A stretch of DNA of 64,000 bases, taken from the NCBI GenBank assembly GCA_016490735.1, contig JAEMWC010000116.1:1030001-1094000 (forward strand). The letters run 5' to 3'. The position numbers and the translations under genes were made by a program. The notes beneath the pieces are model-generated. The model saw only the letters and a list, made by a program, of their open reading frames with translations. It searched no databases and had not been told where the DNA came from. Positions 12,201-24,384 of this stretch are shown one piece after another; positions within the stretch are counted from its first letter, which is position 1; every line of letters begins with the position of its first letter. Source of the stretch: Pachyseris speciosa (Eukaryota; Cnidaria; Anthozoa; Scleractinia; Pachyseridae).

Positions 12201-15200
12201 GCAACCCCTCATATTATACTTCTGTAGCACGGCAGAAGTTCCAGATATTCAGTATACTTTTTCTGGCTACTCTTGCTTAGCAATGGTAGACACATTGCTA
12301 CGACTTGTTTATGTATTAAGCTCATTGAGAGAAAGCCCCTCAAATCTCAAATGCAAATATCCCCTCATATATAACAACTGCATCAAGCTGTCAGAGTGGA
12401 GGATTGGTGCCTGGGACAGTAACACACTCCCATGGCTTGCAATCCCTGCAACCCAGCCATGAGCCTCCGTGCATAGGCATCCACGCACCTTTCTCACTGC
12501 ATTGGCTGTGGAAGAGGAAAAGAACAAAACAACCAGAAACGCCTCAGAAATCCACTACACTCCAACACACCCCAACTATGATGAATCTGCCTGTCACGTT
12601 AAAGATCGATTGCACAGGAGTCGTGACATATAACTAATATGCTTCACTGGACCAATGACACATTATTTTAATCTGATAGTTCGCCTGTCAATTAGCTTAC
12701 CATTAGCTGTTTTAGGTTGTTAATGTTTAAGACAAGTGAACTCAAGATTTTATAGTGCTTGACAGTTTTATTACCTTTTTTCAGGTTTCTGGGGTCGTGA
12801 GGTTGGACTAATGGCAGGACATGATCTTCCACTGATAGCCATTCACCATCAGTATGTTGTCACATCCACCATTCCTGAAGTTGAAGTCCTTGAGCATGAG
12901 CCGCCCGTCTTACGAGACCTTGAAGGGTCATACTACTGTCGACAGGAGAGGCAGGGCTTGTTGTTAGGTCCTTATGAACATCCAGACAAGATGAGGTTAC
13001 AGGATGAATGGTACAGACAATGTTAAAGTTTTTGATTCATAATGCTCCTTTTTCTGTGCAAAGTTCACTGAATATGTTATCTGCATTTTGGTACAGCTAC
13101 AGTGCAGCCTTTCAGCCATATACAGTGTCACTGTAAGGCTGCACTATATTTAGTGAAGCTTATTGTGGCATCATTGGCAGAAGTCAAGAGCAGTCTGCCA
13201 AGACAGGCAACAGTTTCTCAAGTTGAAGACGACAATGTTACTGCAGTTTAGATAATACAGTAGTAAGCTTCACAAATAAGATTCTTGCAACATTTTTTCT
13301 TGTGGGTGAATCAAACAGCTGCTGGAAGGTACATGTATTGTTTCAGTTTATCAATGAAAATAATGAGGTCGCGGTGATGAAGAAGATGATGATAAGGATG
13401 CTGATGATGACAATGATAGAAAATTAATTGTTCAAAGGCAGGCTGTTATAAAATATAAACTAAATAGTAAACAGAACTGATAAGCAATCAATCTTTATTT
13501 TTGCAAAATTGATTTGTTAATATTATTTATTGTTAGCCGTAAAATTTATCGTTCTTTAACATTTGACTTATGCTGATTTTACAGGTGGGACGGTGTAACG
13601 CCAGGCTTTGGAAAGGAGCTGTTTGAAAGTGACCTGGACAGGATCAGTGATAATGTTGCTGCGGCAATGGAGCGCATACCTGTGCTGGCCCATGCAAACA
13701 TTGCAAGTGTTGTGTCTGGCCCAATTACGTACAGTCCTGATGTTTTTGCCATGACAGGGCCAGCATTTGATTTACCAAATATGTGGCTTGCTGTCGGCAG
13801 TGGTTATGGCATCATTCATGGTGGTATGATTCTTTCAATGAATAAGAAATTTTACTGCTGCCTGAGCAGTGCTGTGTGGCGTACTGTTGCATTCAAAAAT
13901 ACAACTTATTGACATTTTTCTGACAATTTTCTGTTGGCTTCTGTTTGAGCTAAACAATGGAAACGCAACAACTGGTGGAAGACAAACTTGAGTGGGTGTG
14001 AAACTTGTAAACAAACATTATGCAAGAGTCGTCTGTTTCTTATTGCCTTCTCATTGATCACTTCAAATAGAAGCCATCTAAACATTGTTTAAAATGTGCC
14101 CAAAAAGTTGTCAAAAACCAATGAAAAACTTTGTCTGGTTGCAAGGGTTTGGTGTACAGCATCATAATAGAGAGGCAACTGTCAGCAAATACCAGCGAAA
14201 AAATCGGTGCTTGATCCTGTCATGGAATCAGAGTAACTCGGGTTTCTTTTCCAGGGTCGTGAAATTTGTTCAAAGCACAAGCTTTCGATTGCCTCCCGGA
14301 ATCTTTATGAAGTGATGGAGTTCGACGTTTTGTCACGTGATTTAGGATGGTAAAATACACATGACCAAATGCCCCTGAAGATCACCGGGAGCTTGTACCC
14401 GCTGTCTTGATTCAGTGTTGGGGCCAGGCAGTGTATTTTGTCGGCCTCTCTAATTCTATTCTTGAGCAAATACATGTAATTTTCTTAATATATAATCTGA
14501 CTGACCGTGACAACAGTGGAAATGATGGCAACAGCATCCTCTTATAAACCATTTGAACTAAAAGTCCCTTCCATGAGTTACATGTAGATGGCCTGTTATC
14601 TTGTGGCTTTGGCAAGTAAGCTGAAAAAAGTGGCTCTGTTTTTGTGATTCTAAGGTGGGATTGGCAATTATCTAGCTGACTGGATAATTGATGGAGAGCC
14701 TCCGTTTGACCTCAATGAACTCGACCATGGTCGTTATGGCAAGTGGGCATCAAAAGATTATGTCTTAGCCAAAGCCAGGGAGTCATACGGCTTAAACAAC
14801 CAGATTGGACATCCAAAACTGGAAAGACCTGCTGGGCGACCCATGAGAAAAAATGCGATATTTGATGTAAGTGATGTTTAAACTCCTTGCATTTTATCAA
14901 TTGAAATTAATTGTGTTGCTATGGAAAAAAAATGACTTCTCCAACTTGAATTTTTTAATTTGAGCTCTCCCTGCCCAACCTCTTTTGGAAATTCCAGCTT
15001 AGGTTTAGCCTTTTATATTCTATTAAAAAGTGTAGCATTTTTGTTGTTACAATCAAGAAATCTGACTTACTAGAGTTTTAGTGACTAATTACGGATCTTG
15101 ACTAAAACAATGAGAAGATTGCCTTTGACCGGCTGAAAAACTGTCTTGAAAATTTTTGGTGCAAAGTTTTCTATTTGAAAGAAAAACAACTGAAAGATGT

Positions 15201-18200
15201 TCGAGTTAAAAGCTTGAACAAAAATTGAAACTTCTGTTAAGTATTCAGTTTTAATTTGTTACTTTTATGTACAAGACAGACGCCTTTTTACATGGAGAGT
15301 TTTTGTCTTTGGCCTTTTAGCGTCTGGTGGAGCGAGGTGCTGAGATGGGATTTCACGTGGGCTGGGAACAGCCAAACTGGTTTGCTCTCCCGGGAGATGA
15401 CGGGGGCTATAAACCCAGTTTTCGAAGAACAAACTGGTTTGAACCTGTTGGACGCGAATATGACTTGGTACTGAATAAAGTTGGTATTATTGATCTGTCA
15501 CCATTTGGAAAGTTTGAAGTCAAAGGGAAGGGTGCTTCCAAGTTCTTGGATGTCATGGTTGCAAATGTGCTACCAAAGGTAAATCTTTCGTTTTTCATGT
15601 CTGACAGTACCTTGATTCTGTGCCGCTTTTCATGCGTTTTGTTGGTGCGTTGTATAAAGAACGTATTCTTTCTGAAATTGACAGCAAATTGGCGTTACTT
15701 GTAGATTGTTAAAAAAATGTCTTTTTTTCCAATCTTTTTTAAATAGAAATATAAGGTTTAATTGCGCAGAAAAACTGGGTGTGATGGTTGCTTACTTTCG
15801 CTTTAAATTTGCCCTGTGTTGCCATTTTTGTTTTACAATATCGTGCGGATGCCGCAATTAGGAAGTTGAAATTATTTTATTTTTTTAAATAATTGGGCAA
15901 CCGTTGGACGGCATGAAATGCGTGCGAAATGGCTGCGCGCACGTGAAATTTAAAAACAAAAAAGAGAAAATGAGCGAGACTTTAGTGTTTTTGTCTGTCA
16001 ATGGAAAAGTGTTTGTCTGTTTTCGCACGAAACTTGAAATTAGGCTGTGTTTCCAACACTTTAGCCTATATTGGTCTCAAGAGTGGAAGTTGCCTTATAG
16101 AGTCACCACCAATGATATTCCTCTGCATTCCAGGTTGGCTGTACCAACATTAGTCACATGTTGAGTCCACGAGGCAGGGTCTACGCTGAATTAACTGTTT
16201 CTACTCTTTCACCTGAACATTACTTCTTGCTGACGGGGAGCTCATCGGAATACCACGACCTCAGGTCTGTGCTGTCGCACTTTTGCATGGAAATTATAAG
16301 CCACCAATGTTTGTGAAGTTTAGCCGTTAATACAGCGTACAAATGACCAAACCGAAGCCAAACAAACAAACTGCAAACAACTAGAACAGCAAAACATGGC
16401 TTGTTGCTTCTCACATCTTTTCGTTTACGATGTTCGTGATCGCTTCTCAGATACCTTTGGAGTATCGCGTGATTTTCAGGAAATTTCCGACGAACAATCG
16501 GTGATCGTTTAAGGCTTGTTTAAATGTTTCAGAAGAAGCTGTGGAAGCTTTAGGAACTACGTTGTGTACAGAATTTATAGAGGCGTTTAACTAAAAGAAA
16601 CTTTGCCTCTTACACTTAAGTTAGCGACTAGCGAAGGCAATTAATTACATGTAGGTCACAGTATTCGCGACTGAACGCTAGTAGATTCTAGGCAGTTTCT
16701 TTCAATTGATTAATAGACTTGTTCCTTACTTCTTTAGATGGTTGATGGATCACGCAAGGACAGGAAATTACGACGTTACCATTGAAAATGTCACAGATGA
16801 TATATCCTGCCTGAGTGTGGCTGGACCCCACTCGCGCGCAGTGCTGTCCAAACTCACATCCACAGACATGACCAACTCACAGTTTAAATTTCTCACGATC
16901 AAAGACATTGAACTTGCTGGTATCCCTGTGCGCGCTATGCGAATTTCTTACACAGGTAGGCACAATAACTTGCGCAAAACACAACGTTAAGTGTTTGGAA
17001 CACGCGCTTGTTTAATAAATAACTAATATGTCAACTTCGAACTTCCGTCTCGCCCATGTACGGTGACTGCCCTCAATGAGTTCGTCATCATTTTTTTTTA
17101 ATTTCAACTCTCGCTAAAATCAAATCTTTCATGCACGACTTCATGATGAAGTCGTTCGTCCACGTGCTTGCTGGTGTTATACGCCTTCCTTTTTTTTCTC
17201 GGACTCCACCGTACCCAATGTACATTTTTTTTTTCAATGTTATTTTAGGCGAGCTTGGCTGGGAGTTGTACCACAAGAACGAACACACGGCCGAGTTATA
17301 CGAAGCACTGTTGAAGGCTGGGGACGAGTATGGTATTGGAGACTTTGGAACTTTTGCCATGGCGTCACTCAGGATCGAGAAAGGATTTAGAGCCTGGGGA
17401 CTAGAGGTGCTGTTTGGTTGTACAGTGGACACGAAACGACTGCAATTACACTTTCCAGCGGTTTGACATACAAAGAAGGCGACTCTGTCTTTCATCACCT
17501 CTTTTTGCCTCATTTACATGCCAATTCAAGCTAAAAATTGAAGGCGGGCACAACTGTAATGACAGCTGAACGTGAAATTTAATTTTTTTTAACTGTCGCT
17601 TTCTCTGCGAATAGAAAACCACCAAGTAAACACTTAATGTAAGTAACAAATTCATGTCATTGTTCCTTCTAACAGATGAACATGGACATTTCTCCGCTTG
17701 AACCTGGATTGGACTTCTTTATCAGACTTGACAAGGTAACTCTTAAGTGAGCTTGTAGAGTGTCACCCTCACCTTTCCTGGTTCAAAATAGACGCATTTT
17801 CTTCCATTTCCACCTCAAAACAGCAAACAGTATCGCGGAAATCCTTTGCTGAACCCTCCCCACCGCTAAATTTTGTCTTGCAACTTTGTCGGCAATTCGT
17901 CAGGCGTCTCTCCAGTGGCAACAGATCAAGTTGAAGGGGACATTGGGGAATAGGCCATTTTACAGTTGCATGCTCAGTGACCTGGCCTATGAATGAAAAC
18001 GAGGCTGGCGGTGACCTTGTTTTGATACAGACTTTACTGCTTTTTTCCATGTAAATCATGTTGTTCTTATGCTAACTAGTCCACATTTGCATGAGAAAGA
18101 CAGATAGGTTTGTATACCTCCAGCCTCGCTTCTACTCAAAGGCCAAGTCACTAAACACACAACTGTAAAATGGACTATTGTTGGGGCACAAATTTTTATT

Positions 18201-19339
18201 TTCATGAGGTTGTTTCAAGCGAGTACCTCTGTCTATTATCTTGCCGCGCGCACGCGAATCTTTTGCCATGGAGGAAGGAAACAAAGTGATACTATATCTT
18301 AACAGCGTTAACTTATCGGCAGGGCGTGGACTTCATCGGACGAGAAAGTTTGCTCAAACACAAGGAGAATGGAATCAAGAAGAAGCTGTGCATGCTGACG
18401 GTTGAAACAAATGACGTGGATCCTGAAGGCAACGAGGCAATATGGTTTGGCGGAAAGGTGATCAGCATTCAGTTGTGTTAGCGTGCGACTAGCAAGCGTT
18501 CCCGTGGGGTTTCCGAGCAAAGAAAGACCGAGCAACGAGATTTTAGATGTTTTGCCCGCGCGAAATATGGGGCGAGAGAAAAATAAATGAAAAGGGTTGG
18601 GGTGGGGTGGGGGGAGATGAGGGAGGTTTCCTTCCCTCCTCTCCCCCTCCCCTCTCTTTCAATTTTTTTTTGCTCTCGCCTCATTTTTCGCGCGGCCAAA
18701 ACATAGTACTTAGTGTTTTAACTTTTCCTAGACGAGAATGTCCACTCATTTAAAAACTGGACGTACTCCATCTGAAATTTCGTGGTATCGAAATATAACG
18801 TTAAACAGCTTAGGCCGGACGAACGAAGCGAACTCAATTTGCTGTTAGATGATTAAAAGTGGCCGTGGTTTCTTAAGATTTTTTTTCGCAGCGCCGGATT
18901 TCATCATCGTTACCAAGAAAATGGCTCGCTAGTAAAAAAAGTAAAAAAAAAAAAAAAAGGAATGAGCGTTATTTACCCTCGGCAGTATTTATAGCACACA
19001 AAGGCTTGTGGGGCCTAGCAAATACATGAAACAAATAATTCAAATAAACATATATAACAGGTTAAGAATCCCAACTGGCAGGCGGCAGACTAGCCTGCAA
19101 TGCTGGCGTTTTCGGTGGGCGCGGCGTGAGTTATTAGCGAGCTTTAGCAACGAGGACGGCGACGGCAACGAGAACGCCACAAAACAACGGGTTTAATTAG
19201 CACAAACAATGGCTCTGCACGTGCGTTTTACATTTTGGTACATTTCTTTCCCGTCCTCTGCAAAACAACAACGTGAAATGACCAAATTTTAGGTTCTCGA
19301 GAACGTGAGCCCATCAAGGTAAATATGTCTTTATTATTA

Positions 19340-19400
<61 letters not shown>

Positions 19401-19456
19401 AGCGAGTAAATATAAGAGAAGTTAAAGATATTGTGCATCAAATGGGAACTCGGAAA

Positions 19457-19487
<31 letters not shown>

Positions 19488-21131
19488 CACGACCCTCCGT
19501 GATCTAGTCGGATGCTCTAACCACTGAGCTACTGGAGACTCTTGGCGAGCAAGGGTGAAATGTGGGTATTGACTAGAACTGCATCACGCAGTTACATAGT
19601 CAAGTTTTAAACGACCATATATGACTCATAACTGCATCGCGCAGTCACATTAAGGCATATCGGCGATAGCACCTCGCTAACTGCATCACGCAGTCACATT
19701 AAGGCATATCAAAGATGCAACCAACCAACCACCAAAGCGAGTAAATATAAGAGAAGTTAAAGATATTGTGCATCAAATGGGAACTCTTGAACCCGGGCCT
19801 CTGCATTGCAACTCCAGCGCGCCAGTAATTTTGGAAAAATTGCCTAATTTAGCGCTAAACAAAACAATAGTGAGAAGTCTGTCTTTCTTACATCGGACGC
19901 ATTGCGCTTAGCTTGTGTTGGGGTCTATTTCTTTAGACCCCTATCAGCATATATCCCTCTAAAATTACAAAATTGCTTTTGCAGCTAAACCATTGAGAAC
20001 AATAATTATAACACTTGTAAAAATTATTTCTAAAAAAAAAAAGCCTGATATATGCGATATATGCCTCTAATATATATCGAACCCGGGTTACCTGCGTCAG
20101 AGGCAGGAACAATGACCTCTAGGCCACAGAGGTTCATCGTAATGCAACGCTATAATAATAGTGTATTGATTCCAAAAAAAGTAAGCACACTTGTTTCGCT
20201 TCGATGGATAATTGTTTGAGAAAGGAAACGGTTATCGAACGATGTAGGATTTTTTCCCATAAACTTTAATGGAGTCTCGGTGAAATGTGAGGAGAAAAAT
20301 AATCAGCAGAGTGAAACTGTTTACAAATACGTCAATCCAGGGTCATTTGAAACATAAGAAAGGAACGTGTCTGCGGTCAGTTTCAAGTCACGCAAGTAAA
20401 AACTAATCGCTTATCATTCAAAAACTAATGTCCAGAAATTGAGATATTGTGGAATAATAGTAAATAAACTACCTGTCAAAGTCTCAGGGGTGTGTGATAT
20501 CCCGTACTCGAGTTATTCAACAAAATGTACATCTCAATGGAGCGGACACGGGGAAACACGGCAGTCCACCTGGAGTTAAGTTTGGTCATGTTAAAAGCTT
20601 TCTTCTCGCAGTTGAACGTTCAAACTTTCGTATAGACACTTCTCTTAACATATTAGTTGTTCAGACTTCAAAGACACAAGGTGAATCGACGTTTTCCGAT
20701 ACGTGACAACAAGCATCATTCTTGCTGTTGTGAGTTGTTATTTTTAGTTAGCGCTTGCACAGAAACGCCGGAAGTGAGCTTTGTGGATGAAACTCGACAA
20801 AGAAGAATAAAAAGAACGGACGGCATTTTAAACCTCGGGCGCTCTTCGAAGCCCGAGTAATAAGGCCAGCTTGCGGGACATGTTTTGATCTTCAATTGTC
20901 TTTGCGTTGCAGGTTGTTGGGAACACAACTTCTGGTGCTTACAGCTACAGGCTTCAAAAGAGCATTTCACTTGCTTATCTTCCTCTAGAGCTGGCAGAGT
21001 TAGGTTCCAGAGTGGAGGTGGAGTTGCTAGGAACCAAGTGCCCTGCTACTGTGGTGAAAGATCCGCTGTTTGAAACTGAGCCCGCGCGCACAAGACGGCA
21101 GCGAACGGCAACCAAAAAAGCAGCACTATAG
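5064..21131 (+). CDS. DMGDH: Dimethylglycine dehydrogenase, mitochondrial (15 exons)
   Basis: The protein oxidatively demethylates dimethylglycine to sarcosine in the mitochondrial matrix, using covalent FAD and tetrahydrofolate, in choline/betaine breakdown. Exons: 5064-5182, 7309-7471, 9968-10066, 10744-10933, 11883-12062, 12785-13010, 13585-13823, 14655-14866, 15321-15578, 16134-16264, 16738-16955, 17249-17406, 17676-17735, 18323-18457, 20913-21131. All junctions keep phase and give 868 aa, close to the vertebrate length. The N-terminus is Arg-rich without acids, fitting a mitochondrial presequence. The FAD motif [12 protein letters not shown] lies near residues 54-65. GSTWHAAGL follows, with His93 matching the flavinylated histidine. 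A GcvT-like folate domain ([33 protein letters not shown]) fills the C-terminal half. The C-terminus ([16 protein letters not shown]) favours DMGDH over sarcosine dehydrogenase. An AATAAA lies 30 bp past the stop. Confidence 0.95.
6171..6231. repeat. (TAA)n microsatellite
   Basis: About 60 bp of uninterrupted TAA/AAT triplets in DMGDH intron 1. Confidence 0.9.
6790..6912. repeat. Possible end of a GGCTGAAATTTCAGCC foldback element
   Basis: The sequence reiterates GGCTGAAATTTC-type words (GGCTGAAGTTTCAGCCC) and ends TGCCGTGTAAGCGGCCCC. The last phrase reads in complement as GGGGCCGCTTACACGGCA, similar to the ends of element A. Related words and a GTGCTTACACGA phrase occur at 5210-5300 in the same intron, so one 1.7-kb element or two fragments are possible. 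I could not fix the left end. Confidence 0.4.
7499..7831. mobile_element. GTCAAGATGG foldback element, copy 1
   Basis: Lies in DMGDH intron 2. It shares long stretches with 26791-27126, from TTATATGACTGGCTCTTTCA to GGCCAATAACCCATAT. Inside is a hairpin of about 55-bp arms (7686-7797) around a short loop. GTCAAGATGG/CCATCTTGAC recurs five or more times. It is non-coding. Confidence 0.75.
7832..8912. other. Intronic AT-rich sequence, no gene recognised
   Basis: DMGDH intron 2 sequence, strongly A-rich on the plus strand. A minus-strand reading frame near 8118-8420 is Arg/Ser-rich and looks like chance. No exon was recognised. Confidence 0.4.
8913..9350. mobile_element. Large palindromic MITE (about 200-bp arms)
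   Basis: A 438-bp foldback in DMGDH intron 2. Outer ends TGCACCTAACCCCAAAATAT and ATTTGGGGTTAAGTGCA are complementary. The inner arms, with GGCCATCATCTGTCCATGAC and GTCATGGACAGATGATGGCC, are nearly perfect, separated by a short centre near 9105-9140. Short relatives of its ends flank 10511-10599. Confidence 0.8.
9532..9660. mobile_element. TGTTRTGGTTCAATTTTATCC MITE, copy 1
   Basis: A 129-bp element with about 41-bp inverted ends: TGTTATGGTTCAATTTTATC at the left and the complement of GATAGAATTGAACTACAACA at the right. A second full copy is at 11612-11751 and a single arm is at 36858-36896. Confidence 0.8.
10511..10599. mobile_element. Short deletion derivative of the AAGTGCA...TGCACTT MITE
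   Basis: The ends TTAAAGTGCATCAAACCCCC and GGATTTGGTGCACTTTAA are complementary. GCACCTGTTC inside is shared with the 8913-9350 element. It lies in DMGDH intron 3. Confidence 0.6.
11612..11751. mobile_element. TGTTRTGGTTCAATTTTATCC MITE, copy 2
   Basis: Inverted ends TGTTGTGGTTCAAGTTTATC and the complement of GATAAAATTGAACCACAACA. Same family as 9532-9660. It lies in DMGDH intron 4. Confidence 0.8.
17955..18173. mobile_element. CCATTTTACAGTTG foldback MITE, copy 1
   Basis: A 219-bp foldback in DMGDH intron 13. The ends CCATTTTACAGTTG and CAACTGTAAAATGG are complementary. The arms carry GACCTGGCCTATGAATG and the matching CACTCAAAGGCC region. A related copy is at 58270-58477. Confidence 0.75.
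19327..19399. repeat. (TTA)n microsatellite, SINE tail
   Basis: About 70 bp of TTA/ATT triplets. It adjoins the tRNA-headed SINE and, read on the minus strand, is its AAT-rich 3' tail. Confidence 0.9.
19400..19785 (-). mobile_element. tRNA-derived SINE with duplicated 3' segment
   Basis: On the minus strand a tRNA-like head (CCAGTAGCTCAGTGGTTAGA for box A; GGTCGTGGGTTCAAATCCC for box B, around 19475-19540) is followed by CTCGGATTTTTTTTCCGAG. A body then leads into the (AAT)n tail. About 53 bp next to the tail (19400-19452) recurs exactly at 19733-19785, so the element is flanked by a direct repeat. Repeated CTGCATCACGCAGT motifs lie upstream of the head. A related plus-strand copy is at 31220-31440. 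Confidence 0.75.
20076..20140 (-). repeat. tRNA-like fragment
   Basis: The minus strand has GTGGCCTAGAGGTCATTG as a box A-like sequence and AACCCGGGTTCGATATA as a box B-like sequence. The spacing is short and I see no cloverleaf good enough to call a tRNA gene. Confidence 0.35.
20380..20715. repeat. Dispersed repeat, related to 59490-59880
   Basis: Shares GAAATTGAGATATTGT, GTCCCGTACTCGAGTTATTC (with small changes) and GGTGAATCGA with 59490-59880 in the same order. It lies in the last DMGDH intron. The family is not recognised. Confidence 0.6.
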
Positions 21132-21570
21132 AACGCCTAAAATATAGCGTAGTGGAAGGAAATAAATGGTATGACAAGCTTGTGGCTTGTGGTAGTGGAT
21201 AGAGGAATGTAAAAAACCCTCCCTTAGCATTAAAATTCACAAAGGAAGAGGGGAAACGAAAAAAAGGTGCGAACCTTCCTGGTACGAACCCGCCAGGTGC
21301 AAAGCGCCGAAAACGTGAATTCTCGCGCGTTAGCCTTTCATGCGCGCTTTTTTTTTTTTTTTCCAAGTAGCACACTTTCAATTCAGTGTTCGAAGAACGC
21401 GTTGTTTTCCCTGGCAGTTGTTTTGCCATTTCCTCAGAGTAATTAACTTTCGGTGAAAGTTTGAACTCTCGTGCTGTCTCATCGACTCTAATTTGTTCTA
21501 AAGCATACCGCAGTTATGTCAACCATCACGTTGCATCGCACTCATTTTAACAACAACAACTTGCTGGGTA

Positions 21571-21890
21571 CAGTGTAACCTCGATTTAACGAAGTGCCAA
21601 AAGACTAGGGAAATGAATTTTAAAGGAGCTACGTCACGGTCTTTAGATTTTGAAAAGTTTAGCCTTAATCTTTCAAAAACGTCCATTTGTAATCCGTTTC
21701 AATCTTCTCCATCCTTCATTTCAATTTGTTATTTTACTGTTTGCCATATATCTAAATGCACTTTTTACGTGTAAAAAATAATGACCCAAAATATCGTGAC
21801 CGAGCTCCTTTAAAAGGTCGGGCTGAAGAATATCGTTCGCTATATCGAGGACTTCGTTATATAGAGGTTCGTTAAATCGAGGTCCCACTG
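21571..21890. mobile_element. pogo/Tigger-like MITE with TA target duplication
   Basis: A 320-bp element with ends CAGTGTAACCTCGATTTAAC and GTTAAATCGAGGTCCCACTG, bounded by TA on both sides. It lies just downstream of DMGDH. The CAGTG termini with TA duplication match pogo-type elements. No transposase is visible. Confidence 0.8.
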
Positions 21891-22439
21891 TACCAGGCTG
21901 TTTTTCTCTCGCGCGCACAGGAAAGGGGCATCGACCGAAGGCCGATACGACGAAAGTTATTGTCGTGGGCAAAAATCTGATTTAGGTTAATTGAATATTA
22001 CATGTCTGTAATCAATGTATTTTCCATTGCTCGCGTAAGAGCGGGACATCTGTTGCTTGGAAGTTGCTTATTAGGCTTGTGTAATGTATTAGGTTTCCCT
22101 TAGCGGAAGAATGTAAATGTTTTAATTGGAGCGGAAATCGAGGAGGGGAATAACATAAAAGGGAATTGAATTACGTGTTATTCTCCCTTGTTGTAAATAC
22201 ACTTCCTAAGAACACAGTGTAAAGGGCTTTCTTAAAATAATAAACTGGCTGATTTAATCAGTCTAAATAAGTGGTGTTTTTATTTTGGAGCAGAAATTTT
22301 CTGATAAAGCAGTCTGAAATAACGACAGAAAACGGATGATTTTGAAGACTTGCCAAGTTTCCACTCCTTCAAAAATATCTCAAAAGAAAGAGTGGATAGA
22401 CTACATGATTATGGCGAGCATGGTCATTTATGGGAGTGA

Positions 22440-23160
22440 CATTCCAAACATCTAAGGAAATTATCTCTGTTTACCCTATGTTCGAACTGAAAGGCTTAAG
22501 AAACCCTTTCTATTTTCAACAACACAATTGTGGAATAGTCTCCCCTGGCCGAGGTTCGCCTGTTTTTTTCTCTTAGCATTTTCAAGAATAATGTTTCGAA
22601 GTTTATGAAATTTCCAACTTGCTATTATCTATTTTTTTACAGGGGATCGTGCTGCGTCAATTTTTCATACTCGCTTAAGGCTTAATTTTAGCGCTTTAAA
22701 TTATGATCTTTTTCAGTAAGAGGAATTGTTCTGTTTCATCTGTTTGTGCTTTGTGCGATGCACCTGTCGAGGATGCCAAACATTATTTCTTGTTTTGCCC
22801 GAGTTTTGCTGCTGCGCGAAATACTTTGTGCCTCCGCTGCACACTTGTTGGGGGATAAATGGCTCTCTGCATCTAACAAGAAAAAAATTGATTGGCTTCT
22901 TAATGGAGTTCCAGCTATTAACTTTCAAATTAATGTAAACTTGTTTTATGCTGTTCAGTCTTTTATCTCCCAATCAAATCGTTTCTCGTAATTGAATCTA
23001 TTTACTTATTTATTTTATTTTTTATTTTGTTTTTGTTGTCGTTGTTGTGTCTTGGCTTTGACCGTGATGTATAATAATAATGTAAACGGCATAAGCTCTC
23101 TTGATGAGCACTATGTGCTCTTAGAGCAAATGCCGAAAAAAATGTTGTTTAAATAAAACG
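22440..23160 (+). pseudogene. LINE 3' remnant
   Basis: Translations in mixed plus-strand frames give LFSTTQLWNSLP, then a zinc-knuckle-like segment (C...CHLS...EDAKHYFLFCPSF pattern across a frameshift) and a tail. This order is typical of non-LTR retrotransposon reverse transcriptase C-termini. It is frameshifted and has no start, so it is dead. Confidence 0.6.
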
Positions 23161-23179
23161 TCTAAGGACAGGTAGTTGA

Positions 23180-23293
23180 CGCAAGAGAAAGTCAAACTGG
23201 GCGGGAAAAATTTCGGGAAGAAAAGTTGTCAGTGGGCTTATTTTTCCATTTACTTTGCGAAAAATTTTCTCGCCCGTTCTGACTTTCTCTCGC
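23180..23293. mobile_element. Small foldback (GCAAGAGAAAGTC)
   Basis: CGCAAGAGAAAGTCAAACTG at the left is complementary to GTTCTGACTTTCTCTCGC at the right. The inner arms include GGGCGGGAAAA and TTTTCTCGCCC. Confidence 0.6.
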
Positions 23294-24384
23294 AGCGACT
23301 ATCTGGGACTCAATTTCTGCTTGCCCCGTTGACACATCTGTTCTCGATGGATTTCTTTTTAAAACGGAGATTTTTTTAATCCAGCTAGGGTTTCCCTCTA
23401 CAAGTATCACAACAAAAACCCTCCGAGAAAAAACGGAGTTTCCAATAACGCTGCCGGAAGTTTCCGAAGACGAGGTAAAGTTCAATAGAGATAGATAAAG
23501 TGAAACGAGTGAAGAGGAATGAACGCCTGAATTAATGTGGGTGAAAACTTTTAAAGTCGACAGCACTGGTGTAAACTGGTGTGCCTTTGACTGCGGAGCG
23601 TTTCGCCAGCTGCTGAACTTCTTCGCCCGTGGTCAAAGCTTTCTCTTGGCTCATGACCTTGACAACCGGGATTCATATTCCATCGCGCGAAGCAGTACAG
23701 TATCCATGGATGGCCTCGACTGAGATGAATACTCTTCCGATGAGATCAACAAGCTCTGACCTACGTACTAGGATGGGGCGCATGTAAATGGACGAAACTC
23801 ACGAGGAGAAGGAAAGCCGGAACACTATCTTTTTAATCTTCTCGTACGCGCCGCTGTATTTCACACGGGTTGAACAAGCTCTCGAGGTGACAAAAATCTC
23901 AATCATTTTGGCAACTCTTGTGTACTGACGAAATCAAATGACCCTTTCTGTAGACTCCTACCCCAGTTACCAGAGGGGTTTTTGGCGTAATCTTGTGAGT
24001 GGCGAAGCCGAGATTTCGCTTCTCCGTTCCCCCTATCACGCTTTTGCGGGTTAATCGCTCCTCGCTCCTCGCGAAAGAAAAACTAGAGGCCATATTGCAT
24101 GATATTGGCCTTCACTCGGGCTTCATGCAAGAAAAAGAGGCCATCGGAAATTGCAATTTGCTACTTCACAGATTCACCTACACGGACGGTTGTAACATTA
24201 TGGCAAGTTTGCATAACGAGATCTGAATTACTTTCCATATTTTATTTTCAGCTATGGCATCCTGGTGATCTAGTACAGATAGTTGCACTGCCTTTTCTAA
24301 TACATCGCATTTCAAGCACATTCAACTTTGCTTGTGTTATAGATGTATAGAAAACGACGACCCAAAAAACGACGGCATAGAAAA
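23294..24384. other. Intergenic, no gene recognised
   Basis: Several short open frames occur on both strands but none shows family motifs, splice signals in a coherent order or repeat identity. Confidence 0.4.

Noticed and set aside
17131..17466. A 111-codon open frame starting before DMGDH exon 12
   Set aside because: Only 17249-17406 is exon. The flanks are intron sequence, shown by the TATTTTAG acceptor and GTGCTG donor and by phase with the neighbouring exons.
19475..19545. A functional tRNA gene on the minus strand
   Set aside because: The acceptor stem does not pair, a mismatch is present in the anticodon stem, and a related copy at 31348 has the anticodon arm deleted. This is a SINE head.
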